Origin: Gammaproteobacteria bacterium
Lineage (GTDB): Bacteria; Pseudomonadota; Gammaproteobacteria; Pseudomonadales; UBA5518
Direction: 5' to 3'
DNA: 64,000 nt
NCBI GenBank assembly: GCA_016705365.1
Contig: JADIYI010000009.1
Coordinates: 620,001 to 684,000, forward strand
Part shown: piece after piece, positions 17,038 through 26,631 of the stretch
How the letters are laid out: the number at the start of each line of letters is the position of its first letter
Numbering within the stretch: position 1 is the first letter of the stretch
Program-made: the position numbers and the translations under genes
The notes under the pieces: generated by a model
What the model saw: the letters and a program-made list of their open reading frames with translations, nothing else
Databases searched by the model: none
Told to the model about the DNA's origin: nothing

Positions 17038-18627
17038 TCAACGTCCGCTACGAGCGCGTGCATGTTGCAGGAAGCGCGGCTGCTGCAGCCACAGCGCCCC
17101 GAAATACATGACCATTCCCGCTCCGCACACCCCGGCGAGGCGCAGCACGCGCTGCGGCCACGGCAGCTCCGCCAGGCCGTGCAGCCAGCCGCCGGCCAGC
17201 AGCAACACCCCTGCCATCAGCGCCGTCGCCAGCGCGATCCGTCCGATATCGGCCAGGAAGCCCCGCTCCGGGCGATAGATGTCCCGGCGCATCAGGCCGC
17301 TCAGCAGCAAGCCGGCATTGAGATAGGCTGAACAGGTGGTCGCCAACGACAGGCCTGCGTGACCAACCTGCCATAGCAGGTGCAACGGCACCACGAACAG
17401 CAGGTTCAGCACCATGTTGGCAACCATGGCCTTGATGCCGATCAGCACCGGGGTGCGCATGTCCTGGCGCGAGTAGTAAGCCGAGGCCAGCACCTTGATC
17501 ACCATGAACGCGGGCAAGCCGAGCGCCATCGCCGACAGGCTGAGCGAAGCCATCTCGACATCACGCGCGGTGAGCGCTCCATACTGGAACAAGGTGGAGA
17601 GTATCGGCCGGGCAAGAATCAGCAGCGCGAAACTCGCCGGCAGCCCGATCATGCAGATCATCCTGATCGCCCAGTCGAGCGTATGGCGGAATTCCTCGGC
17701 GGACCGGGTCGAGAACTCGCGCGACAGGCCCGGCAGGATCACCGTCGCGATCGCGATGCCGAACACACCCAGCGGCAATTCGGTCAGGCGCTCGGAAAAA
17801 TACAGCCAGGACACGCTTCCGGTTGGCAAAAACGAAGCGAGCACGGTATCGAGCAGCAGATTGATCTGGCTGACCGACACCCCGAACAGCGCCGGCAGCA
17901 TCAGCTTCAGGATGCGGCGCACCCCCTCGTGACGGATATCGAGGCGTGGCCGCGGCAGCATGCCGATGCGCGCGATGAACGGGATCTGGAACACCAGCTG
18001 GACCAGGCCCGCCACCAGCACCGCCCAGGCGAGCGCAAAGGTCGGTTCGGCGAAGTACGGTGAGGCCAGCACCGCACCGGCGATCAGCGTCAGGTTCAGG
18101 AATACCGGCGTGAACGCGGGCACCGCGAAACGCGCATAACTGTTCAGCACCGCGCCGGCAAACCCCGTCATCGAAATCAGGAACAGGTACGGGAACGTGA
18201 TACGGATCAGCTGGGTGGTCAGCGCCATTTTTTCCGGCATCTGCAGAAACCCGGGCGCAAACACCAGCGTCACCACGGGCGCCGCGATCACGATCAATGC
18301 CGTCACACTGAGCAGCGCCGCCCCGAGCACGCCGGAGACCGCATCGACCAGCACCTTGACCTCGGCCACGCTGCGGGTCGCCCGGTACTCCGAAAGCACC
18401 GGCACGAAGGCCTGCGAGAAAGCTCCCTCGGCGAACAGGCGACGCAGGAACTGTGGAATCCGGAAAGCGATATAGAACGCATCCGCGTTCGCGGCGGCAC
18501 CAAACATCGTGGCCAGCACCACGTCGCGCACCAGGCCGGCGACACGCGAGATCATGGTCATCGCGCCCACGGTCAAGCTGGAGCGGAACAGGCGCTTGCC
18601 GGTCTGTGTCCGCGCGCTATCGGGCAT
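17038..18627 (-). CDS. murJ: Lipid II flippase MurJ
   Basis: MOP-superfamily membrane protein that flips lipid II across the inner membrane for peptidoglycan synthesis. It has 529 residues and about 14 hydrophobic helices. The N-terminal signature RLFRSSLTVGAMTMISRVAGLVRD and FRIPQFLRRLFAEGAFSQAFVPV are characteristic of MurJ. The ATG at 18627 is preferred over a start 18 codons earlier, because the added residues are not MurJ-like. This start overlaps the thpR end by 11 bases. The gene sits upstream of ribF, as in many gammaproteobacteria, but rpsT is not next to it here. Confidence 0.95.
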   Translation of the reverse strand: MPDSARTQTGKRLFRSSLTVGAMTMISRVAGLVRDVVLATMFGAAANADAFYIAFRIPQFLRRLFAEGAFSQAFVPVLSEYRATRSVAEVKVLVDAVSGVLGAALLSVTALIVIAAPVVTLVFAPGFLQMPEKMALTTQLIRITFPYLFLISMTGFAGAVLNSYARFAVPAFTPVFLNLTLIAGAVLASPYFAEPTFALAWAVLVAGLVQLVFQIPFIARIGMLPRPRLDIRHEGVRRILKLMLPALFGVSVSQINLLLDTVLASFLPTGSVSWLYFSERLTELPLGVFGIAIATVILPGLSREFSTRSAEEFRHTLDWAIRMICMIGLPASFALLILARPILSTLFQYGALTARDVEMASLSLSAMALGLPAFMVIKVLASAYYSRQDMRTPVLIGIKAMVANMVLNLLFVVPLHLLWQVGHAGLSLATTCSAYLNAGLLLSGLMRRDIYRPERGFLADIGRIALATALMAGVLLLAGGWLHGLAELPWPQRVLRLAGVCGAGMVMYFGALWLQQPRFLQHARARSGR

Positions 18628-19177
18628 GGTTCGCCCCCCTGCCGGCGGCGAGAGTGAACTGCGGCAGGTAACGCCCGTCACGGCTCTCGTACATCACGAT
18701 GGCGTTCGCCACGCCCTGCAGCGCGATGGTCTCCTCCAGCGGCCGGGCCGGAGCCTGTCTGCCACGCCAGCGTGCGAGCGTGAGATGCGCACGAAAGGCG
18801 CGTCGTTCCACCGCGATTCCCCCCGCCTCGAGAGCCGCTACCAGCGGCACCTGCCAGCTCTCCAAAGCCGCCTGCCGCTCAGGCAAGGCCGCGATCGCGC
18901 GCGGACGCCGGGTATCGGGAAAGCAGCCGAGACGGGTCAGGCGATACCCGAAATGCTCGAGTCCCGCCATCACCAGGGCAAGACGGGGAGCGGTGCGGGC
19001 AATGTCCGAGCGCCGCACGGTGCCGATGAAGGCCAGCGTGAGATGGTAGTTTTCGCTCGCTACCCAGCGCCACGGCTCGGTGGCAAAACGCGGCTTCAGC
19101 GTTGCGCACAGGGATGCCAGCTGCCCACGCAGCAATTCGTCGGGCGCGATTGCCAGGAAAAAACGGGCTAGCTCCAC
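18617..19177 (-). CDS. thpR: RNA 2',3'-cyclic phosphodiesterase
   Basis: 2H phosphoesterase (formerly called 2'-5' RNA ligase), 186 residues. The two HxTx catalytic motifs are H45-LTL in SENYHLTLAF and H131-LTL in RAHLTLARWR. The family N-terminus ARFFLAIAPDE is clear. The start is GTG, overlapping the nudF stop by 10 bases. Its physiological substrate in bacteria is uncertain. It is embedded in a chain of four overlapping genes, pyrB-nudF-thpR-murJ. Confidence 0.88.
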   Translation of the reverse strand: MELARFFLAIAPDELLRGQLASLCATLKPRFATEPWRWVASENYHLTLAFIGTVRRSDIARTAPRLALVMAGLEHFGYRLTRLGCFPDTRRPRAIAALPERQAALESWQVPLVAALEAGGIAVERRAFRAHLTLARWRGRQAPARPLEETIALQGVANAIVMYESRDGRYLPQFTLAAGRGANHAR

Positions 19178-19776
19178 GCGCGTCGCACCTCGTCACGCCG
19201 GCTGGCCAGCCATTGCAGCGCAATCAGGGTGTGGGCATTGTTGAACCGTCCCTGCTGCTGCATCCGCAATGCCTCGTCGAAGGCGATGACGTGCAGACGA
19301 ATATCCTCGTGCTCACCCGGCTCGCCATGCAGCAGCCCGACATCGCTCAAGTCGGTGCGGGCGCAAAACAGGTGAAAATATTCGTCCGTGCCGCCGGGAC
19401 TGGAGAAATACTCCGCCACCGGCAGCAATTCCTGCACCTCGCACCCGGACTCCTCGAGCGCCTCGCGTCGCGCCACCTGTTGCGGCGTCTCGCCTTCCTC
19501 CATCAGTCCGGCAACCAGCTCCAGCAACCACGGACTGCCCGGGCGAAATGCGGCACCGACACGGAACTGCTCCACCACGCCGATCGCATCGAGCAAGGGG
19601 TCATAGAGCAGCACGCCTACCGCCTCGCCGCGGCAATGCAGCTCCCGCCGCAGCGTCGGTGACCAGCCACCGGCAAACAAGCGATGGCGCAGCCTGAAGA
19701 CCTTGAGCTTCCAGAACCCGCCCCAGGGAACAGACTCCTCGAGAATCTCGAAATCGGCGCGATCGAACTCAGTCAC
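19168..19776 (-). CDS. nudF: ADP-ribose diphosphatase (Nudix hydrolase)
   Basis: Hydrolyses ADP-ribose to AMP and ribose 5-phosphate. It has 202 residues. The Nudix box is GLMEEGETPQQVARREALEESGCEV, with the REALEESG core intact. The residues before it (EQFRVGAAFRPGSPWLLELVAG) and the SPGGTDEYFHLF motif after it are typical of the NudF/TrgB group. The start is GTG, inside the 3' end of pyrB (GTGACTGA). Substrate is inferred from the subfamily. Confidence 0.9.
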   Translation of the reverse strand: MTEFDRADFEILEESVPWGGFWKLKVFRLRHRLFAGGWSPTLRRELHCRGEAVGVLLYDPLLDAIGVVEQFRVGAAFRPGSPWLLELVAGLMEEGETPQQVARREALEESGCEVQELLPVAEYFSSPGGTDEYFHLFCARTDLSDVGLLHGEPGEHEDIRLHVIAFDEALRMQQQGRFNNAHTLIALQWLASRRDEVRRAWS

Positions 19777-20788
19777 CGAAGCGCTTGCCCGTATACCAGC
19801 TCACCTTCGCCGCGTAGCTGGCGACCTGCGCCGTCACATCGAGCACCATGGCAAACAATGCCATGCGTACCAGCACGCCGTTGTCGGTCTGGCGGAAAAT
19901 CGCGAGATTCGGGTTCTCGTTGAGATCGATGTCGAGTTCGTTGGCCTCCGAACGCGAGTCGCGTGGCAGCGGGTGCATGATCACGGTGTTCGGCTCGCAG
20001 AACTGGGTGTAGATCGCCTGGTTCAGGCGAAAGCGTCCACGGTAGAGATTGGCGTCCTCGCGGCTCGCGAACCGTTCCTCCTGGATGCGCGTTGCGTAGG
20101 CAATATCGACGTGCGCAATGGACTGCTCCATGGTGTCTGCCTCGAGCACCGTGTGTCCGCTCGCGCGCAGCTGCTCGACGATCTCGCCGGGCAGGCGCAG
20201 TTCCGCGGGAGATATGCACACCAGGCTGACGCGCCGGAAGCAGCACAACAGCTTGGCCAGCGAGTGAACGGTCCGCCCGTAGCGCAAATCGCCGATCATC
20301 GCGATGCGCAGCCCGTCGATGGTGCCGCCGCGATGGCGGACCTCCTTGCGGATCGTGTACAGATCGAGCAATGCCTGGGTCGGATGTTCGTTGGCGCCAT
20401 CACCGCCGTTGATGACCGGCACCCGGCTCGCGGCCGCGAACTCGGCCACCGATCCCTCGCCTGGATGGCGCATTGCAATGATGTCGCTGTAACCGCTGAT
20501 CACCCGCGCCGTGTCGTAGAGCGACTCGCCCTTGGCGATCGCGGAGTTCTCGATCCCGGTGGTCTCGCGCACTTCGCCGCCGAGCAGATTGAACGCACAT
20601 CCAAAGCTCACCCGGGTACGGGTGCTGGGCTCGAAAAACATGTTGCCGAGAATCGCGCCTTCCAGCACCCGGGTGATGCGGCGCCGTTGCGCGTAGGGCA
20701 ACATGGAGTCGGCCACGTCGAATACCTTTTCGATATCCGCGCGCTCGAACTGTGCGACCGACAGAATATGTGAACCGGCGAATTCCAT
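19769..20788 (-). CDS. pyrB: Aspartate carbamoyltransferase, catalytic chain
   Basis: Second step of pyrimidine synthesis: carbamoyl phosphate plus aspartate gives carbamoyl aspartate. It has 339 residues, somewhat longer than the ~310 of E. coli PyrB. The carbamoyl-phosphate loop FEPSTRTRVSF, the GGDGANEHPTQALLDLYT motif and HPLPRDSR are all intact. The start at ATG 20788 gives MEFAGSHILSVAQFERAD, the expected N-terminus; upstream in-frame sequence is not related. No regulatory chain (pyrI) or inactive dihydroorotase partner is next to it. Confidence 0.94.
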   Translation of the reverse strand: MEFAGSHILSVAQFERADIEKVFDVADSMLPYAQRRRITRVLEGAILGNMFFEPSTRTRVSFGCAFNLLGGEVRETTGIENSAIAKGESLYDTARVISGYSDIIAMRHPGEGSVAEFAAASRVPVINGGDGANEHPTQALLDLYTIRKEVRHRGGTIDGLRIAMIGDLRYGRTVHSLAKLLCCFRRVSLVCISPAELRLPGEIVEQLRASGHTVLEADTMEQSIAHVDIAYATRIQEERFASREDANLYRGRFRLNQAIYTQFCEPNTVIMHPLPRDSRSEANELDIDLNENPNLAIFRQTDNGVLVRMALFAMVLDVTAQVASYAAKVSWYTGKRFGD

Positions 20789-20852
20789 CTGCGCTGTTCC
20801 ACCCACCAGGAGATGCCCACAAACCGGCGGTAGTCTACCCGCTCGCCGCGCC

Positions 20853-22628
20853 TCATTCATCCACGAATTGCAGCGCCGCCCAGCGCGCGTAGAGCGGCGA
20901 GCCGGCCAGCAACTCCTCGTGCGAGCCGGTAGCGACAATACGTCCATGGTCCAGCACCACGATGCGATCAACCCGCCGTACCGTGGCCAGGCGATGCGCA
21001 ATCACCAGCGTGGTGCGGCCCTGCATCAGGGTCTGCAATGCCTGCTGCACATGGAACTCGCTGTCGGCATCGAGTGCGCTGGTGGCCTCGTCGAGCAGCA
21101 GGATCGCCGGGTCGCGCAGAACCGCGCGGGCAATGGCAATGCGCTGGCGTTGCCCGCCCGAGAGCCGCACTCCGCCCTCGCCCACGAAACTGGCATAGCC
21201 CTCGGGAAGTCGCTCGATGAATTCGGCCGCATGGGCCGCCCGGGCCGCGGCAATGATCGCCGCCTCATCGGCATCGGGTACCGCGTAACGGATGTTCTCG
21301 AGCACCGATCCGGAAAACAGCACCGGATGCTGTGGCACGAGCGCAAAATGGCGCCGCAGTGCCTGCGGATCGACCCGCTGCGTATCGATGCCATCGACCC
21401 GGATACTGCCGCCGTCGGGCTCGTAGAAGCGCAACAGCAGATCGACCAGCGTGGATTTCCCCGCACCCGAACTACCCACCAACGCCACGCTGGAGCCGGC
21501 TGGAACCTCGAGGCTGATACCGTCGATGGCCGGCCGATCGGGATTCGAGGGGTAGGCGAAACGCAACCCGCTCAGGGTGATCTCGCCCACGAGACGCGCC
21601 GGCAATGGCAGCGGATCGAGCGGGGCGTGGATCTGCGGCTTTTCGTGCAGCAACTCCATCAACCGCTCGGTCGCGCCGGCGGCACGCTGCAGATCGCCGA
21701 TCACCTCGGTCAATGCGCCGGTGGCGATCGCCACCATCACCGCGTAAAAAATGAATGCGGTGAGTTCCCCGGGCGTGGTCCGGCCCGAAATCACGTCGTG
21801 ACCACCTACCCAGATCATTGCGGCGATAGCACCCAGCACCAGCACGAATGCAATGGTCGATAACCAGGATCGCTGCACGATACGCATCCGCGCGACCCTG
21901 AAGGTTTCCTCCACGTGTCCGGCGAAGCGCTCACGATCGACCTGCTCGTGATTGAAGGCCTGCACGGTCTTTATGTTGCCGAGTGTCTCGCCGACATAAG
22001 CCCCGGCGTCGGCGAGCCGGTCCTGGCTGCTGCGCGACAGCCTGCGTACCCGCCGCCCGAACACCACGATCGGCACCAGCACCAGCGGCACGGCCAGCAA
22101 CACCACGCCCGTCAGCCGCGGATTCGATACAAACAGCAGCACCACGCCGCCGATCAATATCAGCAGGTTGCGCAGCGCAATCGACACCGTCGAGCCGATG
22201 ACGGTCTGCAGCAGCGTGGTGTCCGCGGTGATCCGCGACTGGATCTCGCCGCTGCCGTTGGTTTCGAAGAATGCCGGATGAAGACGGATCACATGATCGA
22301 ACACCGCGCGGCGGATATCCGCGGTAACCCGCTCGCCTATCCAGGACACGAGGTAGAAACGGGTGAAGGTTCCGGCCGCCAGCAGCAGCACGATCCCCAT
22401 GAACACCAGCACGGCGTGGTTCAGCTGCTGCTGCGAACCCGAAACAAAGCCCTCATCCACCAGGATGCGCATTCCCTGCCCCAGGCTGAGGCTGACCCCG
22501 GCCGTGAACACCAGCGCCGCCGAAGCAGCGATTACCCGCCTCCAGTACGGGCGCAAAAAGCCCACCGCCGGCTTCAGCAGGCCGATGCGGGCGCGGGTCT
22601 CGCGCGCGTGTTCAATCCCGTTGCTCAT
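20853..22628 (-). CDS. MsbA-like ABC exporter (fused membrane and ATPase domains)
   Basis: Half-transporter of 591 residues that should work as a homodimer in the inner membrane. Six transmembrane helices cover roughly residues 25-310. The ATPase domain has Walker A GSSGAGKST, signature LSGGQRQR, Walker B ILLLDEATSALD and the H-loop AHR. It belongs to the lipid A/multidrug exporter group; the substrate cannot be read from sequence. The ATG used gives MSNGIEHARET, 12 codons shorter than the longest reading. It follows sbcB after 51 bp. Confidence 0.88.
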   Translation of the reverse strand: MSNGIEHARETRARIGLLKPAVGFLRPYWRRVIAASAALVFTAGVSLSLGQGMRILVDEGFVSGSQQQLNHAVLVFMGIVLLLAAGTFTRFYLVSWIGERVTADIRRAVFDHVIRLHPAFFETNGSGEIQSRITADTTLLQTVIGSTVSIALRNLLILIGGVVLLFVSNPRLTGVVLLAVPLVLVPIVVFGRRVRRLSRSSQDRLADAGAYVGETLGNIKTVQAFNHEQVDRERFAGHVEETFRVARMRIVQRSWLSTIAFVLVLGAIAAMIWVGGHDVISGRTTPGELTAFIFYAVMVAIATGALTEVIGDLQRAAGATERLMELLHEKPQIHAPLDPLPLPARLVGEITLSGLRFAYPSNPDRPAIDGISLEVPAGSSVALVGSSGAGKSTLVDLLLRFYEPDGGSIRVDGIDTQRVDPQALRRHFALVPQHPVLFSGSVLENIRYAVPDADEAAIIAAARAAHAAEFIERLPEGYASFVGEGGVRLSGGQRQRIAIARAVLRDPAILLLDEATSALDADSEFHVQQALQTLMQGRTTLVIAHRLATVRRVDRIVVLDHGRIVATGSHEELLAGSPLYARWAALQFVDE

Positions 22629-22679
22629 CGAATATCTCGCGTGGTGGCTGCGCTGGCCCGGCAATTCCTGTCCGAAGGC

Positions 22680-24113
22680 TCAACAGGACAGCTCGAGCGC
22701 GTAGTCCTGCAACTCATCGAGCAGCGCCTGGGCGCGGGCATCGGTGGCGCGCTCCTGGCGCAGCTTCGCGATCGAGGCGTGGTAGCTTTCGCAGTTCAGC
22801 AAGCCCCTCTCCCCGGCCCCTCTCAGGCGCGCCGTGCAATGCTCCTGCCAAAGCAACCGTTCCGGCGCGCTCAATGTGTCCGGATAGTTGCGGGCACGAT
22901 AGCGGAACAGCAGCTCCTGCAGGCGCGGGTCCGCAAAGGCAAAATCGCGTTCCGCCAGCTGATCCGGCGACAGTGTTCGCACCTGCGCCGCAAGCCGCTT
23001 GTCGGGTTCAGCGAGAAAGCTGCCTGCATACAGGGAGAAGTCCACGTCAACGGCTTCGCGTCCGCGTGGCGGCGTGAAAATCTCGCGCAGTTTCCGCGTC
23101 AGGTCCGGCGCGGCGTTCAGGCGCTCGAGATTGGCGTGGCAGCGCTCGATATCGATTCCCCAGCGCGCGGCGGCCCCGGCATCCAGCATCGCGGCAGGTA
23201 CGACCATCGGGCACTTGTTGATATGGATTTCCTTGAGCGGGATACGGTCCATGCCCGGCGGCAGATCCCCGGTCCGGGTGTAGAGGTACTGGCGCAATAC
23301 CTCGGCATCCAGGGTGAGTAGCGGCTCCGGGTCGAGCAACAGGTTGCAACTGATCACCGAATTCGCATTCGCCGGGTGGATCGCCAGCGGCACCACCAGC
23401 GCCGCACAACCCTGCTCGGCCGGAAAACGTGATGAAAAATGCAACAACGGCTTGCGCTCCACCACGTTCAGCACGCGCTTGGCCCAGGCCTTGTCACGCG
23501 CCAGCAGCGCGTATTCGAACAGCTTCGGTTGCTGCGCGCGCAGCAACCGCGCCAGCGCGAGCGTGGCACGCACGTCCGCCAGTGCATCGTGCGCGGCGCC
23601 ATGTTCGATGCCGTTGGCACGCGTCAGGTCCCCGAGCCGGAAGCTTGGTCGCCCATCGTCCTTGCACGGCCATTCGATGCCCTGCGGGCGCAGGGTGCGC
23701 GTCATGCGCAGCACATCGATCAGGTCCCAGCGCGTGTTGCCATTGCGCCACTCGCGCTCGTACGGGTCGTGGAAATTGCGGAACAGGGTGTGACGGGTGA
23801 CTTCATCATCGAAGCGCAGGCTGTTGTAGCCGACCCCGCAGGTGCCGGGCACGGCGAGCTCGGCGAGAATCCGCGCAATGAAATCGCGCTCGGCCAGACC
23901 TCGCGCGCGCGCCAGCTGCGGCGTTATGCCGGTGATCAGGCAGGCTTCGGGGTGCGGCAGATAATCCGGAGACGGACGGCAGTAGAGAAGCAAGGACTCG
24001 CCGATTTCATTCAGCTCCCCATCGGTGCGCACGCCCGCGAATTGCGCCGGCCGGTCGCGGACCGGATCGGCACCGAAGGTTTCGTAGTCGAGCCAATAGA
24101 ACGTGTGCTGCAT
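22680..24113 (-). CDS. sbcB: Exonuclease I (single-strand DNA 3'-5' exonuclease)
   Basis: Degrades single-stranded DNA from 3' ends in recombination and mismatch repair. It has 477 residues. DEDDh-family motifs are visible: YWLDYETFG near the N-terminus (Asp and Glu), VGYNSLRFDDEV, and GAAHDALADV (His and Asp). The C-terminal half with the IHINKCPMV motif is characteristic of SbcB. It is downstream of the fumarase gene by 83 bp, with no clear terminator between. Confidence 0.95.
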   Translation of the reverse strand: MQHTFYWLDYETFGADPVRDRPAQFAGVRTDGELNEIGESLLLYCRPSPDYLPHPEACLITGITPQLARARGLAERDFIARILAELAVPGTCGVGYNSLRFDDEVTRHTLFRNFHDPYEREWRNGNTRWDLIDVLRMTRTLRPQGIEWPCKDDGRPSFRLGDLTRANGIEHGAAHDALADVRATLALARLLRAQQPKLFEYALLARDKAWAKRVLNVVERKPLLHFSSRFPAEQGCAALVVPLAIHPANANSVISCNLLLDPEPLLTLDAEVLRQYLYTRTGDLPPGMDRIPLKEIHINKCPMVVPAAMLDAGAAARWGIDIERCHANLERLNAAPDLTRKLREIFTPPRGREAVDVDFSLYAGSFLAEPDKRLAAQVRTLSPDQLAERDFAFADPRLQELLFRYRARNYPDTLSAPERLLWQEHCTARLRGAGERGLLNCESYHASIAKLRQERATDARAQALLDELQDYALELSC

Positions 24114-24196
24114 CCTTGCCCCCGATGGGTGGTCTCCGTTGGTGCGGGCGGAGCCGAAAGCCAGCCCCGCTTGCGAAGCCCCGGCCCGACGCGCTC

Positions 24197-25714
24197 CTAG
24201 CCTACCGCGATATGTTCGGCGGCGATCCTGGCCTGCCAGATTTTCGGGCCGGTGGTGTGCACGGATTCGCCGCGCGCATCCACCGCCACCGTCACCGGCA
24301 TGTCTTTGACCTCGAATTCGTATATCGCCTCCATGCCGAGTTCCGGAAATGCCAGCACCCTGGCGCTGGTGATCGCCTTCGACACCAGGTAGGCCGCGCC
24401 GCCGACCGCCATCAGGTAAACGGCCCGGTTATCGCGGATCGCCTCGATCGCGGCCGGACCGCGCTCGGATTTGCCGATCATCCCGATCAGGCCGGTTTGC
24501 TCGAGCAGCGTGCGCGTGAACTTGTCCATGCGGGTCGCGGTGGTGGGCCCGGCAGGCCCTACCACCTCGTCACGCACCGGATCGACCGGGCCGACGTAAT
24601 AGATGAAGCGGTTTTTCAGATCGACCGGCAGCGTTTCGCCACGCGCCAGCATCTCGGTGATCTTCTTGTGCGCGGCATCGCGCCCGGTGAGCATGTGCCC
24701 GGACAACAGCACGGTTTCACCGGTTTTCCAGTCCTGCAGATCCTCGCGGCTCAGTCCGTCGAGGTTCACCCGACGCGCGCTTCCCGCCTCCCAGGTGATA
24801 TCGGGCCAGGCGTCGAGCGAGGGTGCCTCCTGGCGTACCGGGCCGCTGCCATCGAGCACGAAGTGCGCATGGCGGGTAGCGGCGCAATTGGGGATCATCG
24901 CAACCGGCAGGCTGGCCGCGTGGGTCGGATAGTCGCGGATCTTCACGTCGAGCACCGTGCTCAGCCCGCCGAGGCCCTGGGCACCGATGCCGAGCTGGTT
25001 CACCTTCTCGAACAACTCCAGCCGCAATTCCTCGATACGACTGCGGGGTCCGCGTTCCATCAACTCGTGGATATCGACCGGATCGAGCAACGATTCCTTG
25101 GCCAGCACCGCGGCCTTCTCCGCGGTGCCGCCGATACCGATGCCGAGCATCCCGGGAGGACACCAGCCCGCGCCCATGGTCGGCACGGTCTTCAGCACCC
25201 AGTCAACGATCGAATCGGAGGGGTTGAGCATCGCGAGCTTGGACTTGTTCTCGCTGCCGCCGCCCTTGGCCGCGACATGCACATCCAGCGTGTCCCCGGG
25301 CACCAGCTGGTAATGAATCACTGCCGGCGTATTGTCACGGGTGTTCTTGCGCGCACCGGCCGGATCGGAAAGGATCGAAGCGCGCAGCACGTTGTCGGGA
25401 TCGAGATAGGCGCGGCGCACGCCTTCGTTGATCATTTCATCGACCGCCAGCGTTGCGCCGTCCCAGCGCACGTTCATGCCAACCCGCACGAACACCGTCA
25501 CGATGCCCGTGTCCTGGCAGATGGGGCGATGGCCCTCGGCACACATGCGCGAATTGATCAGGATCTGCGCGATCGCATCGCGCGCGGCCGGGTTCTGCTC
25601 ACGCAGCCACGCCTTGTGCATCGCCTGGATGAAGTCCACCGGATGGTAATACGAGATGAACTGCAGCGCGTCGGCCACGCTCGCGACCAGATCTTCCTGC
25701 TTGATCACAGCCAT
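24197..25714 (-). CDS. fumA: Class I (iron-sulfur) fumarate hydratase
   Basis: Interconverts fumarate and malate in the TCA cycle. It has 505 residues. The three [4Fe-4S] ligands are C66 (RPICQDTG), C185 (GAGWCPPGML) and C277 (MIPNCAATRH). The C-terminal beta domain is fused, as in E. coli FumA and FumB, and ends GPKIWQARIAAEHIAVG. The paralogue letter is arbitrary. Being an iron-sulfur enzyme it is expected to be oxygen-sensitive. No class II fumC is seen here. Confidence 0.93.
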   Translation of the reverse strand: MAVIKQEDLVASVADALQFISYYHPVDFIQAMHKAWLREQNPAARDAIAQILINSRMCAEGHRPICQDTGIVTVFVRVGMNVRWDGATLAVDEMINEGVRRAYLDPDNVLRASILSDPAGARKNTRDNTPAVIHYQLVPGDTLDVHVAAKGGGSENKSKLAMLNPSDSIVDWVLKTVPTMGAGWCPPGMLGIGIGGTAEKAAVLAKESLLDPVDIHELMERGPRSRIEELRLELFEKVNQLGIGAQGLGGLSTVLDVKIRDYPTHAASLPVAMIPNCAATRHAHFVLDGSGPVRQEAPSLDAWPDITWEAGSARRVNLDGLSREDLQDWKTGETVLLSGHMLTGRDAAHKKITEMLARGETLPVDLKNRFIYYVGPVDPVRDEVVGPAGPTTATRMDKFTRTLLEQTGLIGMIGKSERGPAAIEAIRDNRAVYLMAVGGAAYLVSKAITSARVLAFPELGMEAIYEFEVKDMPVTVAVDARGESVHTTGPKIWQARIAAEHIAVG

Positions 25715-25781
25715 GGTACTGCTCCGGATGCGGGGTGCAGATTGTACACAATCGCCGGGCCCCGGATCCGCCCCCTGCTCC

Positions 25782-26546
25782 CTATTGCGCGGGCAGGGCC
25801 GTAGCGGGGTTCTCGAGACGCGTCAGGCGTTGTGCAACCTGCTTGCGGAATTCGATATTCGACTGCACCCACTGCTCGTTTTCCTTGAGCCGCGCCTCCT
25901 GCGCACGCTGGGTATTCGACAGCCCGTTGACGGTGCTGCCGAGGCGCGCGATCGTCGACTCCTGCTTTGCCTGCTGCTCCTTCACGGTTGCCAGTATCAG
26001 CGCGACACCCTGGTTTGCGGACACCTGCTGCTCGACTTTCTGCTGGGTGGCGGCAATGGCGGCGAGCTGTTTACGGTCCGCGGCGCCGGCTGCCGCGGCT
26101 TTCTGCAGCGCTGCTTCGAGTTCGTCGATGCGCGAGCCGTTCTTGCGCCAGGCCGAGGCCCACAGCTTGTCGATCTCGCCCGCCAGGTCCTTGATCTTCA
26201 CCTGCATCGAGGCACTCGACTCGTTGACGCTGTCATCGGTTGTCGACAGGCGTCCCTCGAGGTCGGCAATGCGCAGGTTCGACTGGGCCAGTGCGGCGCT
26301 GAGTTGCACGCCCTGCTGGTAGAGCAAACCGGCGATGGCCGTGGCGGCAAGCGCGACCACCAGTGCAAGCGCCGCCACATAGCGCCAGCCCCCGGCGGCA
26401 GAACCCTCGCCGGCAGGTTTTGCGGCACGGGCTGTCTTGCGTGCTTCGCTGCTGCTGTCGGTGCGCTGGCGCCGATACGAGGCATCATCGTCGCGTTGTG
26501 GGACGATGCGCGGAATATCAGTCAGCTTGTCGTCTGAACTGGGCAT
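25782..26546 (-). CDS. Single-pass membrane protein with long coiled coil, unknown function
   Basis: Protein of 254 residues that I cannot name. Residues 1-50 are polar and charged. A single membrane helix follows at about 53-75 (WRYVAALALVVALAATAIAGLLY), then a long Ala/Gln/Glu-rich stretch with heptad character to the C-terminus. It probably has a cytoplasmic N-terminus and a periplasmic coiled coil, somewhat like HemX-type or SMC-like tail proteins. The gene lies between a terminator hairpin and the fumarase gene and has a TATAAT about 30 bases before its ATG. Confidence 0.7.
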   Translation of the reverse strand: MPSSDDKLTDIPRIVPQRDDDASYRRQRTDSSSEARKTARAAKPAGEGSAAGGWRYVAALALVVALAATAIAGLLYQQGVQLSAALAQSNLRIADLEGRLSTTDDSVNESSASMQVKIKDLAGEIDKLWASAWRKNGSRIDELEAALQKAAAAGAADRKQLAAIAATQQKVEQQVSANQGVALILATVKEQQAKQESTIARLGSTVNGLSNTQRAQEARLKENEQWVQSNIEFRKQVAQRLTRLENPATALPAQ

Positions 26547-26586
26547 GGAATTACGCGTCGGCTCGAAACGGTTTCATTATATTCAA

Positions 26587-26615
26587 CAAGAAAGGGACCA
26601 GAGGCCCCTTTCTTG
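26587..26615 (-). terminator. Intrinsic terminator after the PuuD-like gene
   Basis: CAAGAAAGGG and CCCTTTCTTG form a perfect ten-base-pair stem around a nine-base loop, 16 bases past the stop of the PuuD-like gene. The sequence after the stem on the reverse strand (TTGAATATAATG) is moderately T-rich. The same stretch carries a TATAAT that could start the next gene. Confidence 0.6.
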
Positions 26616-26631
26616 CCGAACTAGTACGGAA